Source: Pseudomonadota bacterium
GTDB taxonomy: Bacteria; Pseudomonadota; Gammaproteobacteria; Burkholderiales; Gallionellaceae
Length of the DNA stretch: 8,365 nucleotides
Reading direction: 5' to 3'
NCBI GenBank assembly: GCA_021783525.1
Contig: JAJXTT010000059.1
Coordinates: 1 to 8,365, forward strand
The first letter of the stretch is position 1; each line of letters begins with the position of its first letter. The position numbers were made by a program, and so were the translations under genes. Shown piece by piece: positions 1-7,400 of this stretch. The notes beneath the pieces are model-generated. The model was not told the origin of the DNA. It saw only the letters and a program-made list of their open reading frames with translations, and made no database searches.

Positions 1-1563
1 CTGAACGCGCCGCACGGGCAGAAGATCATGGGCGTGCTGCTGTTCCAGGACCTGGCGGTCGTGCCGCTCATCATCATCATCCCCGCGCTGGCTGAAAGCA
101 GCGCTCATCTGGGAAGTACCATTGCCATCGCGATGCTCAAGGCGGCTGTCCTGCTGACGGCCCTGCTGACCTTCGGGCAGCGCCTGTTGCGGCCGTGGTT
201 CCATCTGGTTGCGGGGCAGAAATCGTCCGAACTGTTCATGCTCAACGTGCTGCTTTTCACGCTTGGCATGGCCTGGCTCACCGAACTCAGCGGACTGTCG
301 CTCGCCCTGGGCGCGTTCGTTGCGGGCATGCTGATCTCCGAGACCGAATACCGCTACCAGGTGGAAGAGGACATCAAGCCGTTCCGCGATGTATTGCTCG
401 GCCTGTTCTTCGTCACCGTCGGCATGATGCTCGACCTGCATGCGGTGCTCGCCGGGTGGGGCTGGATCCTGTTGCTCCTGCTCATCCTGATCCCGTTCAA
501 GGCCGCCGTGGTTGCCGTGCTGGTGCGCGCATTCGCCGGCGAGTGGGGCGCTGCGCTGCGCACCGGCATCGGCTTGGCACAAGCGGGCGAATTCGGTTTC
601 GTGTTGCTGACGCTGACCGGCGAAGTGCAGCTGCTGCCGGCGGACGTGACGCAGAACGTGCTGGCGGCCATGCTCATTTCCATGCTCATCGCGCCCTTCC
701 TGATCCACCATACCGAAGCCATCGTGCGCCGCCTGTCGCCGGAAGAGTGGATGAACCGCGCCATGCTGATGCACCAGATCGCCGTCAGCAGCATGTCCAG
801 CAAGCAGCACATCATCATCTGCGGCTACGGGCGTAGCGGTCAGGCGCTGGCGAAGTTCCTGACCGAGGAGGGCATCGGTTTCATTGCGCTCGACCTCGAT
901 TCGCGCCGCGTGCGTGAAGCGGCGGCGGCGGGGGAGAAGGTCGTCTACGGCGATGCGGGCAAGCTGGAAGTGCTGCAGGCCGCCGGCCTGATGCGCGCCA
1001 AGACGTTGGCGATCACCTACGACGACAAGCACTCCGCGCTCAAGATATTGCACCATGCGAAAAGCGCGCGTCCCGACCTGCCGGTGGTGGTGCGCACCGC
1101 CGACGACACCCATATCGCTGTGCTCAAACAGGCCGGCGCCGCCGAAGTGGTCGCCGAAGTCACCGAAGGCAGCGTGATGCTCGCTTCGCAGGCCTTGTTG
1201 CTGTCCGGTGTGCCGCTCAGCCGCGTGATCCGCCACATCCAGGAGACGCGCGCCAAGCGCTACAGCATGTTCAGCGGCTATTTCCGCAACGCTCCGGCAG
1301 CGGATTCTGTGGGCGAGACCACCGAGAGCCTGCAGCAGCGCTTTCAGAACGTGATGCTCAACGAAGGCGATGCCGCGGTCGGCAAGAGCCTGCAGGCGCT
1401 GAAACTGTCCGAACTCAATGTCGAAGTGAACGCCGTGCGCCGCCACAACGTGGAAGGCAGCCAGCCGGCCGGCGACATGGTGCTGCGCGCGGGCGACGTG
1501 CTGGTAATGCTGGGGCAGTCCGTGACGCTGGAGGCGGCGGAGAGGCGGCTGCGCCAGGGGTAG
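1..1563 (+). CDS. Kef/CPA2-type monovalent cation:proton antiporter with RCK (TrkA-N and TrkA-C) domains, 5' partial
   Basis: Inner-membrane K+ (or Na+)/H+ antiporter of the CPA2 family; such proteins exchange cytoplasmic cation for protons in pH or electrophile stress. The frame is already open at base 1 and reads LNAPHGQKIMGVLLFQDLAV, so the real start lies upstream; by comparison with KefB/KefC about 130-150 residues are missing and the ATG at 28 is internal. In the 520 visible residues I see hydrophobic helices to about residue 240, including the family signature around residues 112-150 (SETEYRYQVEEDIKPF then LLGLFFVTVGMMLDL). An RCK_N Rossmann domain follows, with the nucleotide-binding GYGRSG at 275-280 and acidic LDLD at the end of strand 2. 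An RCK_C domain occupies about 450-515. The stop is TAG at 1561. The architecture is that of KefB, KefC and YbaL. I cannot tell which cation is moved, or whether glutathione gates it, so no symbol is given. Confidence 0.93.
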   Translation: MNAPHGQKIMGVLLFQDLAVVPLIIIIPALAESSAHLGSTIAIAMLKAAVLLTALLTFGQRLLRPWFHLVAGQKSSELFMLNVLLFTLGMAWLTELSGLSLALGAFVAGMLISETEYRYQVEEDIKPFRDVLLGLFFVTVGMMLDLHAVLAGWGWILLLLLILIPFKAAVVAVLVRAFAGEWGAALRTGIGLAQAGEFGFVLLTLTGEVQLLPADVTQNVLAAMLISMLIAPFLIHHTEAIVRRLSPEEWMNRAMLMHQIAVSSMSSKQHIIICGYGRSGQALAKFLTEEGIGFIALDLDSRRVREAAAAGEKVVYGDAGKLEVLQAAGLMRAKTLAITYDDKHSALKILHHAKSARPDLPVVVRTADDTHIAVLKQAGAAEVVAEVTEGSVMLASQALLLSGVPLSRVIRHIQETRAKRYSMFSGYFRNAPAADSVGETTESLQQRFQNVMLNEGDAAVGKSLQALKLSELNVEVNAVRRHNVEGSQPAGDMVLRAGDVLVMLGQSVTLEAAERRLRQG

Positions 1564-1644
1564 CGGTTGAGTGCGTGTACCAGAAAAGGGTGCGGCAATT
1601 CACTTCGAGGTTGAAATTCCCGGCAGCAGGCCAAAAATGACCGC

Positions 1645-1672
1645 AAGAAAAAAGCCCGCCGAAGCGGGCTTT
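1645..1672 (-). terminator. Rho-independent terminator of the pilin gene, possibly bidirectional
   Basis: A perfect 9-bp stem (1651-1659 paired with 1664-1672) closes a four-base loop. On the minus strand the loop reads TTCG, the exceptionally stable UUCG tetraloop, and the stem is followed by a run of six T (1653 down to 1648). It begins about 21 bases after the pilin stop codon, so it is a textbook terminator for that gene. On the plus strand the loop is CGAA and the U tract is only TTTGATT, so termination of the antiporter transcript is plausible but weaker. The two genes converge here. Confidence 0.9.
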
Positions 1673-1693
1673 GATTGTCACGCCGGAGTTTTA

Positions 1694-2383
1694 TCAAACA
1701 CCCATGCAGACGGTGTAAGTTGACGAATCAACGATGCTTGCAGTAGGCACAGCAGTCATTGGGGTACCAACAGCAGTGGTTTGTCCGGCCATCATGGAAC
1801 CACCGGCAGTGTTGCCATCATCCATCTGTAAATCCAATTGCTTTACGAACTTGCCAAGGATGCCGGAAGAGCAAATTACGTAAGAGCCAGAGATAGCAGT
1901 CGTAGTGCCGCCTACGGTGGTGGTCATGGGCGTTGCAGTTAGACTGCTGGTGCCGCTTTGAATACCAATAGGACTGCCCGCATTATTCGTTGGCATGTAG
2001 GATGGGTCTGCCAAATCGGTGGCCCCGGTTGCCAGATTGGCTAATCTGACATGTTGCCAGAAAACGATAGCCTCAGACTTGCTAGTTACCGGGTCATTCC
2101 AATTGCCCTCGATCACGCCATTTCCGAGTGTTCCGCCAACCCCAGAAACAGCAACAGAGCCTAAATGAGCTGTGGGATTTGCATCATCACCTGGCAACGC
2201 TCTGAACTTATCCTGATAACCATAGATATAAACCGGAATATTCCTGAAGTCTGTTCCAAGATTTTTCACCTTGGCACTGTTGATGAGTTCCTGACCCTTG
2301 AGCACGCCGCCGAGCAGCAGGCCGATGATCACCAGTACGATGGCGATTTCAATTAAGGTGAAGCCGGATTGGTTGCGTTTCAT
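1694..2383 (-). CDS. Stand-alone type IV prepilin-like protein (class III signal, N-methylation motif)
   Basis: Probable pilin or pseudopilin subunit, cleaved and N-methylated by a PilD-type peptidase and assembled by a type IV pilus or type II secretion machine. The 229-residue product starts MKRNQSG, followed by FTLIEIAIVLVIIG: cleavage would fall after Gly7, with Phe+1 and the invariant Glu+5 (residue 12), and a single hydrophobic helix to about residue 30. The globular part has LPGDD at 63-67, a MDDGN segment at 187-191 (like the LDDG motif common in such prepilins), and two cysteines, 171 and 226, spaced like a C-terminal disulfide loop. The start at 2381-2383 is chosen because TTGGAG lies 10 bases upstream. 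An in-frame ATG at 2456-2458 lies inside the sigma-54 promoter, so it cannot be used by that transcript. No pil or gsp partners are in view. The gene looks more AT-rich than its neighbours, and Thr, Gly and Ser are abundant. I cannot tell major pilin from minor pilin or pseudopilin. Confidence 0.88.
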   Translation of the reverse strand: MKRNQSGFTLIEIAIVLVIIGLLLGGVLKGQELINSAKVKNLGTDFRNIPVYIYGYQDKFRALPGDDANPTAHLGSVAVSGVGGTLGNGVIEGNWNDPVTSKSEAIVFWQHVRLANLATGATDLADPSYMPTNNAGSPIGIQSGTSSLTATPMTTTVGGTTTAISGSYVICSSGILGKFVKQLDLQMDDGNTAGGSMMAGQTTAVGTPMTAVPTASIVDSSTYTVCMGV

Positions 2384-2393
2384 TGTTTTGTTT

Positions 2394-2399
2394 CTCCAA
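2394..2399 (-). promoter_or_regulatory. Ribosome binding site of the pilin gene
   Basis: The minus strand reads TTGGAG, then ten bases (AAACAAAACA), then ATG. This Shine-Dalgarno match fixes translation at 2383 rather than at the upstream in-frame ATG at 2458, and places the prepilin leader at a normal seven residues. Confidence 0.8.
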
Positions 2400-2441
2400 A
2401 TGGGTCGTTGTGCGCTAAATGTAGCCGTGCGGCCAGAATTT

Positions 2442-2457
2442 AGCAATAGCCATGCCA
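2442..2457 (-). promoter_or_regulatory. Sigma-54 (RpoN) promoter of the pilin gene
   Basis: The minus strand reads TGGCATGGCTATTGCT. Against the -24/-12 consensus TGGCACG-N4-TTGCW it differs at one defined base (T for C), and the GG and GC elements have the required 10-base separation. Transcription would start near 2431, giving a leader of about 48 bases that contains the ribosome binding site. Pilin genes such as pilA of Pseudomonas are known to use RpoN with the PilS/PilR two-component system; whether PilR acts here is inference. Confidence 0.82.
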
Positions 2458-2463
2458 TGAGAG

Positions 2464-2480
2464 TACTTGATGAGCAAGTA
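2464..2480. promoter_or_regulatory. Small perfect inverted repeat next to the pilin promoter
   Basis: TACTTG, five bases, then CAAGTA. It lies seven bases upstream of the -24 element of the pilin promoter, at about -33 to -49 from the predicted start. It could be an operator for the pilin or for the divergent kinase gene, but arms this short can arise by chance. Confidence 0.3.
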
Positions 2481-2552
2481 TTGTTGTCTTTTCAGCCCTG
2501 TACAAAATCCGGCTGGCGGGAATTTACCGCTGTCGTGCGGCCCTGTCTAGTT

Positions 2553-2582
2553 GCAGGCCGATTTTTCGCGGCATCGGCTTGC
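2553..2582. repeat. Imperfect inverted repeat (hairpin) in the divergent intergenic region
   Basis: GCAGGCCGAT at 2553-2562 pairs with ATCGGCTTGC at 2573-2582 (nine Watson-Crick pairs and one G:T wobble in RNA) around a 10-base spacer. There is no T tract after it on either strand, so it is not a terminator. It lies about 90 bases upstream of the kinase start and could be a regulator site or leader structure. Confidence 0.35.
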
Positions 2583-2673
2583 CGGAACGGCTGCCGGTAG
2601 GGAAGGCAATTGATCTGGGTTAAACTGGCGGCGCCGTCTTCCAAGGTGATGAAGTTCAGACGAAATTGACGAG

Positions 2674-4368
2674 ATGCGGACATTTGCCCTCAAAAAACTG
2701 ATGCGTTCCAGCCGCTGGATTTCGTATGCCATGCTGGTGGCGCTGCATCTTGCGCTTTGGCTGGGCTCCCAGAGTCTGTGGATGCATCCGCTCTTGTTGA
2801 TGCATCTGGGATCGTTCCTGTTGTGGCAACCGGTATGGCATGGAGAACGCAAGCTGCGCACCAGCGCTGCGGCGTTCATCATCGCCATCAGCCTGGTCAC
2901 GATCTTCCTGTTCAACTGGTGGGTGCTGGCGTTCTGGGTCACCGTGCTGTTCGCGCTAGTCGGTGGCCGCGTGTTTTCCTTTCACGCGCGCTGGCAGCGT
3001 CTGTATTACCTGCTGGTGATGGCTTACCTGCTGTCCATACTGATCTTGTATGTTGCGCCGCATCTGTTCCGGCTGCCCGGAATGGACGATGTGATGAGCG
3101 GGCTGATGGATGTCGGCCTGCCGCTGCTGCTGGTCGGCATGGCGCTCATACCCGCCGAGCGCGACCAGGCGGAAAGCGAGCAGGCGGTGGACTTCATCTA
3201 CATCCTGTTGCTGTTCACCCTGCTGGCTTCGCTGGTGCTGGGCAGTCTCGCGTTCATGACTCTGGCGCATATAGATTACCTGAATGCCTTGCTGCGCACC
3301 CTGTTCCTCATCGCCGTCGTGCTGCTGGCGCTGGGCGGATTGTGGAATCCCCGGCTGGGGTTTTCCGGCTTCCAGGCACTGTTCTCGCGCTATTTGCTGA
3401 CCATCGGCACGCCGCTGGAGAAATGGCTGGGGCAGCTTTCGGCTGCGGCCAACCAGGAACAGAGCCCGGAGTCCTTCCTGATTCGTGCGACCCAGTATCT
3501 TGCCGAAATGCCCTGGATATCGGGACTGTTGTGGACCTCGGATTGCGGGCAGGGAAAGCTGGGGACGCTCAGCCGGCATCGTGTCGAGATGGCCGATCAC
3601 GATCTGAGGCTTGTCCTGTTCAGCCACCAGTCCGTCACGCCCACCGTGCTGTTGCATGTCAGATTGCTCACCCATTTGATGGGCCACTTCTACCAGGCCA
3701 AGCGCCGCGAACAGTCCTTGCGCGAGATCACCCGCCAGCAGGTCATCTACGAGACGGGCGCGCGCCTGACCCATGACCTCAAGAACATGCTGCAATCCCT
3801 GTTTGCGCTGACCTCGGTGGCCCAGCACCAGCCGGAAAAGGCGCAGCCCATCCTGCAGCGGCAGTTGCCTGTGCTGACCCAGCGCATCGAACTCGTCCTG
3901 ACCAAACTGAAGAATCCGCAGGCGCAGGAAGAAGAGGTCGAAATGCCGCTGGCGGCCTGGTGGGAAGGGTTGCGGCAGCGGCACCAGCACCGTGGCATCG
4001 CCTGGAAGGCGCCCAAGCGCCTGGATGACCGCCCGATACCGGCCCCGCTGTTCGATTGCGTCTCCGACAACCTGATCGATAATGCCTGCAAGAAGTCCCA
4101 GGGCAATTCCGCGATCACCGTCGATGTTTCCCTGGCAACCGATCCGTTCAGTCTTGAAATCAGCGATAGCGGCAGCGCGATTCCAAGCGGCATTGCCCAG
4201 CAAGTGCTGAACACGATCGTCCCGTCAGAAAGCGGCATGGGCATCGGCCTGTATCAGGTTGCACGCTGGGCGGCGCAATCGGGTTACTTGCTGGAATTGA
4301 GCGAGAACAAGGAAGGTAACGTGACGTTCCGGCTGACCAGGGCGAGCCCGACATCATCTCAACAATAG
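2674..4368 (+). CDS. Membrane-bound sensor histidine kinase with HDLKN-type H-box (orphan in this window)
   Basis: Predicted inner-membrane sensor kinase of 564 residues that autophosphorylates on His and would pass phosphate to a response regulator not encoded here. About seven or eight hydrophobic helices fill residues 13-225. A cytoplasmic region of about 245-345 resembles a GAF-like sensory segment, but I cannot confirm this. The H-box is RLTHDLKNMLQSL with His367. The ATPase domain shows the N-box DNLIDNACK at 465-472, G1 DSGS at 498-501, and G2 GMGIGL at 521-526. Multi-helix membrane part, GAF-like segment and HDLKN box recall PrsK of the PEP-CTERM/exosortase system, but similarity of layout does not prove that function. 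It is not PilS, which has a PAS domain and HEIRNPL. The ATG at 2674 is the first possible start after an in-frame stop at 2650; its ribosome binding site is weak. The stop is TAG at 4366, and hrpA follows after 54 bp. Confidence 0.88.
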   Translation: MRTFALKKLMRSSRWISYAMLVALHLALWLGSQSLWMHPLLLMHLGSFLLWQPVWHGERKLRTSAAAFIIAISLVTIFLFNWWVLAFWVTVLFALVGGRVFSFHARWQRLYYLLVMAYLLSILILYVAPHLFRLPGMDDVMSGLMDVGLPLLLVGMALIPAERDQAESEQAVDFIYILLLFTLLASLVLGSLAFMTLAHIDYLNALLRTLFLIAVVLLALGGLWNPRLGFSGFQALFSRYLLTIGTPLEKWLGQLSAAANQEQSPESFLIRATQYLAEMPWISGLLWTSDCGQGKLGTLSRHRVEMADHDLRLVLFSHQSVTPTVLLHVRLLTHLMGHFYQAKRREQSLREITRQQVIYETGARLTHDLKNMLQSLFALTSVAQHQPEKAQPILQRQLPVLTQRIELVLTKLKNPQAQEEEVEMPLAAWWEGLRQRHQHRGIAWKAPKRLDDRPIPAPLFDCVSDNLIDNACKKSQGNSAITVDVSLATDPFSLEISDSGSAIPSGIAQQVLNTIVPSESGMGIGLYQVARWAAQSGYLLELSENKEGNVTFRLTRASPTSSQQ

Positions 4369-4422
4369 GCTCCCGGCTGTTTTCGTGCGGGCAGCATCCG
4401 TAGCAGGTAAAATCGCGTTTCC

Positions 4423-7400
4423 ATGAATGCAGCCCTGTCACCCCTTGCCCAGCGCCGTCTGGCCCGTATCCGGCAACTCTCCGCAATCGAATACCCCGCC
4501 GACCTGCCTGTCGTGGCGCGGCGCGAGGAGTTGGCGCAGGCCATCGAAAAGCACCAGGTCATCATCGTGTGCGGCGAGACCGGCTCTGGCAAAACCACGC
4601 AACTTCCGAAGATATGCCTGAGCCTCGGGCGCGGTGTGCTGGGCGTCATCGGCCATACCCAGCCGCGCCGGGTGGCCGCACGCTCGATGGCGGCGCGCAT
4701 CGCGCATGAGCTGAAATCCGAGCTCGGCGGTCTGGTCGGCTACAAGGTGCGCTTCAACGACAAGGTTTCGCCCGACACCTGTATCAAGCTGATGACCGAC
4801 GGCATCCTGCTGGCCGAGATCCACCACGATCCGCAGCTCAAGGCTTACGACACCATCATCATCGACGAGGCGCACGAGCGCTCGCTCAACATCGATTTCC
4901 TGCTGGGATACCTCAAGCGCTTGCTGCCGCGTCGGCCTGACCTGAAGCTCATCATTACTTCGGCTACGCTGGACGCGGAGCGGTTTGCAAAGCACTTCGC
5001 GAACAGTCCCCTCTCCCAAAGGGGGAGGGCTAGGGAGGGGGAGTACCCAGAGCTTCGCACAGCGCTGCCCGAAGAATTGCTTACTCATGCGCGCGAGTTG
5101 CGCAAGAACGCAACCGATGCCGAAAACCTGCTTTGGCAATTGATATGCAGAAATCAACTGAACGGTTTCGGCTTTCGTCGTCAGCATCCATTGGGTTCGT
5201 ACATACTCGATTTTTATTGCCATCAGGCAAAGCTGGCGATCGAATTGGATGGCGGGCAGCACGCAGAAGATTCGCAACTGAATCGCGATGAAAAACGCAG
5301 CGCATGGTTGCGTGAGCAAGGCATTACAGTGATGCGCTTCTGGAATAACGAAGTGTTAACGAATACCGAGGGGGTTTTGCAAAGGATTGCTGAGGCACTA
5401 AAAGCCAACCCCCTCCCTAACCCTCCCCCGGAGGGAGAGGGAATGTTGGCGGCAACTCCGGCTCCGGTTATTCAGGTCTCCGGCCGCACCTACCCCGTCG
5501 AGGTGCGCTACCGTCCGCCGCAGCAAAACGAGGAGGGCGACACTGAAAACGTGCCTCAGGCGATTTGCAGCGCGCTGGATGAGCTGAGCATCGGCGGTCT
5601 CAGGGGCGACGTGTTGGTGTTCCTGCCCGGCGAGCGCGAGATCCGCGACACCGCCGAAGCGTTGCGCAAACACCAGCACAAGGGAATTGAAATCCTGCCG
5701 CTGTTCTCGCGCCTGTCCATCGCGGAACAGGACCGCGTGTTCAAGCCCGCGTCCGGCATGCGCCGCGTGGTGCTGGCCACCAACGTGGCGGAAACCTCGC
5801 TCACCGTGCCCAACATCGGCTATGTGATCGACAGCGGCCTGGCGCGCATCAACCGCTACAGCGTGCGGCAGAAGGTGGAGCAGTTGCGCATCGAGAATAT
5901 TTCGCGCGCCGCCGCCAATCAGCGCGCCGGGCGTTGCGGTCGCGTGATGAGCGGTATCTGCATCCGGCTGTACGAAGAGGCGGATTTTCTGCAGCGGCCC
6001 GAGTTCACCGATGCGGAAATCTTCCGTGTGTCGCTGGCGACGGTGATCCTGCGCATGAGCGCGCTCGGATTGGGAGAGGTCGAGGAATTCCCGTTCATCG
6101 AGCCGCCCGGTACGCGCGCCATCGCCGACGGCTATCAGCTGCTGATTGAGTTGGGAGCGATGGCGGAGGGGGCTCCCCAACCCCAGCCGTCCCCCGGAGG
6201 GAGAGGGGGCAGAGCGCTCACCCCGCTCGGCCACGAACTGGCCAAGCTGCCGCTAGACCCCAAGGTGGCGCGGCTGCTGCTGGCGGGACGGCAGTATCAC
6301 TGCCTGAACGAGATCCTCATCATCGCCAGTGCGCTGGCGCTGCAGGACCCGCGCGACCGTCCGTCCGAACGGCGCGAGGCGGCAGATGCGGCGCACCAGC
6401 GCTTCAACGACGAGCGCTCGGATTTCCTCGCCTACCTCAAGTTGTGGGCGTGGTTCCAGGACGCGATCAAACACAAGAAGACCAACAAACTGTGGGCGAA
6501 CGAGTGTCGCGAAAAATTCCTGTCGCCGCTGCGCCTGCGCGAGTGGCACGAGCTGCACCAGCAGCTGCACGCGCAGGTGTCGGAGATGGGCATGCGCTTC
6601 AACGAGCAGCCCGCCACCTATGAGCAGATACACAAAGCCCTGTTGACGGGGCTGCTCGGCAACATCGGCTGCAAGGGCGTGGACAAGGAGCCGTATTACC
6701 TCGGTCCGCGCGAGATCAAGTTCTTCATCGCATCCAATTCGGTGCTGGCGAAGAAAGGCACGAAGTGGGTGGTGGCGGCCGAGATCGTCGAGACGACAAA
6801 ACTGTTCGCGCGCTGCGTGGCGCGCATCGAGCCGGAGTGGCTGGAAGAAGTCGGCGCGCATTTGATCAAGCGCAGCTATTTCGATCCGCACTGGGAGAAG
6901 AAGGCGGGGCAGGTCGCGGCATGGGAGCGCAGCACCCTGTACGGCCTGCTCATCAACCCGAAGAAGCGCGTGCACTACGGGCCGATGAACCCGGAGGAGT
7001 CGCGCGAGGTGTTCATTCGCGAGGCGCTGGTGAACGGCGAGTTCAATACGCAGGCGCCGTTCTTCGCCCACAACCAGAAACTCATCGCCGACATCGAGGC
7101 CCTGGAGCACAAGGCGCGCCGGCCGGACGTGCTGGTGGATGACGAGCTGATCTTCGCCTTCTACGACCAGCGCATCCCGGCCGGCATCCACAATGGTGCG
7201 GCGTTCGAACACTGGCGCAAGGAGGCCGAGCGCGAGCAGCCCAAGCTGCTGTATTTGAAAAAAGATGATCTGATGCGCCACGAGGCGGCCGGCATCACCA
7301 CCGAACAGTTCCCGCCGCAAATGGTGATGAACAACGTGAGCTACGCGCTGGCGTACAACTTTGCGCCGGGCAAGGGCGACGACGGCGTGACGCTGACAGT

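Larger units (their letters stand above)
5005..5460 (+). mobile_element. Repeat-bounded DUF559 (Vsr-like PD-(D/E)XK) endonuclease module inserted in frame in hrpA
   Basis: HrpA proteins normally run from RFxxHFxN straight into APxIxVSGRTYPVEVRYRP. Here about 152 extra codons separate Asn194 from Ala347. Residues 215-327 form a complete DUF559 domain: an N-terminal segment around DAENLLWQLI, then FGFRRQHPLGSYILDF with candidate catalytic Asp263, IELDGGQH with Glu274 and Asp276, and a C-terminal VMRFWNNEVL. These fit the D...ExD pattern of Vsr-related nucleases. Inverted repeats bound it (5008-5041 and 5409-5441) and encode low-complexity linkers (SPLSQRGRAREGE and NPLPNPPPEGEG). Composition differs from the host: 5101-5220 holds 55 G+C in 120 bases, against 42 in 60 for 4681-4740. 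I see no ATG or GTG ahead of the domain in frame, so it is probably made only as part of HrpA. Exact insertion edges are uncertain and no clear target duplication is seen. Mobility is inferred. Confidence 0.85.

Noticed and set aside
2384..2458. Longer pilin start at 2458 giving a 25-residue N-terminal extension
   Set aside because: The ATG lies within the sigma-54 promoter and has no ribosome binding site; the start at 2383 has TTGGAG at proper spacing and gives a normal leader peptide.
2956..4203. Long open frame on the minus strand (415 codons) opposite the kinase
   Set aside because: Gln/Arg/Gly-rich, without known motifs; the plus strand encodes the histidine kinase boxes.
2674..4368. 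Identification of the kinase as PilS because of the neighbouring pilin
   Set aside because: The H-box is HDLKN rather than HEIRNP, no PAS domain is seen, and there are more membrane helices than PilS has.
4408..4413. TAAAAT as a -10 box for a separate hrpA promoter
   Set aside because: There is no acceptable -35 element 16-18 bases upstream, so the match is likely chance.
5005..5460. Intein or intron with a homing endonuclease inside hrpA
   Set aside because: The segment ends in ...LAATP before the helicase resumes, without the His-Asn and following Cys/Ser/Thr of an intein, and no splicing blocks are visible. It is open in frame and too small and repeat-bounded for a typical self-splicing intron.
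5398..6234. Long open frame on the minus strand (278 codons)
   Set aside because: It is antisense to hrpA, its product is a Gln/His/Arg/Ala-rich composition typical of shadow frames in GC-rich genes, and the plus-strand frame carries all helicase motifs.
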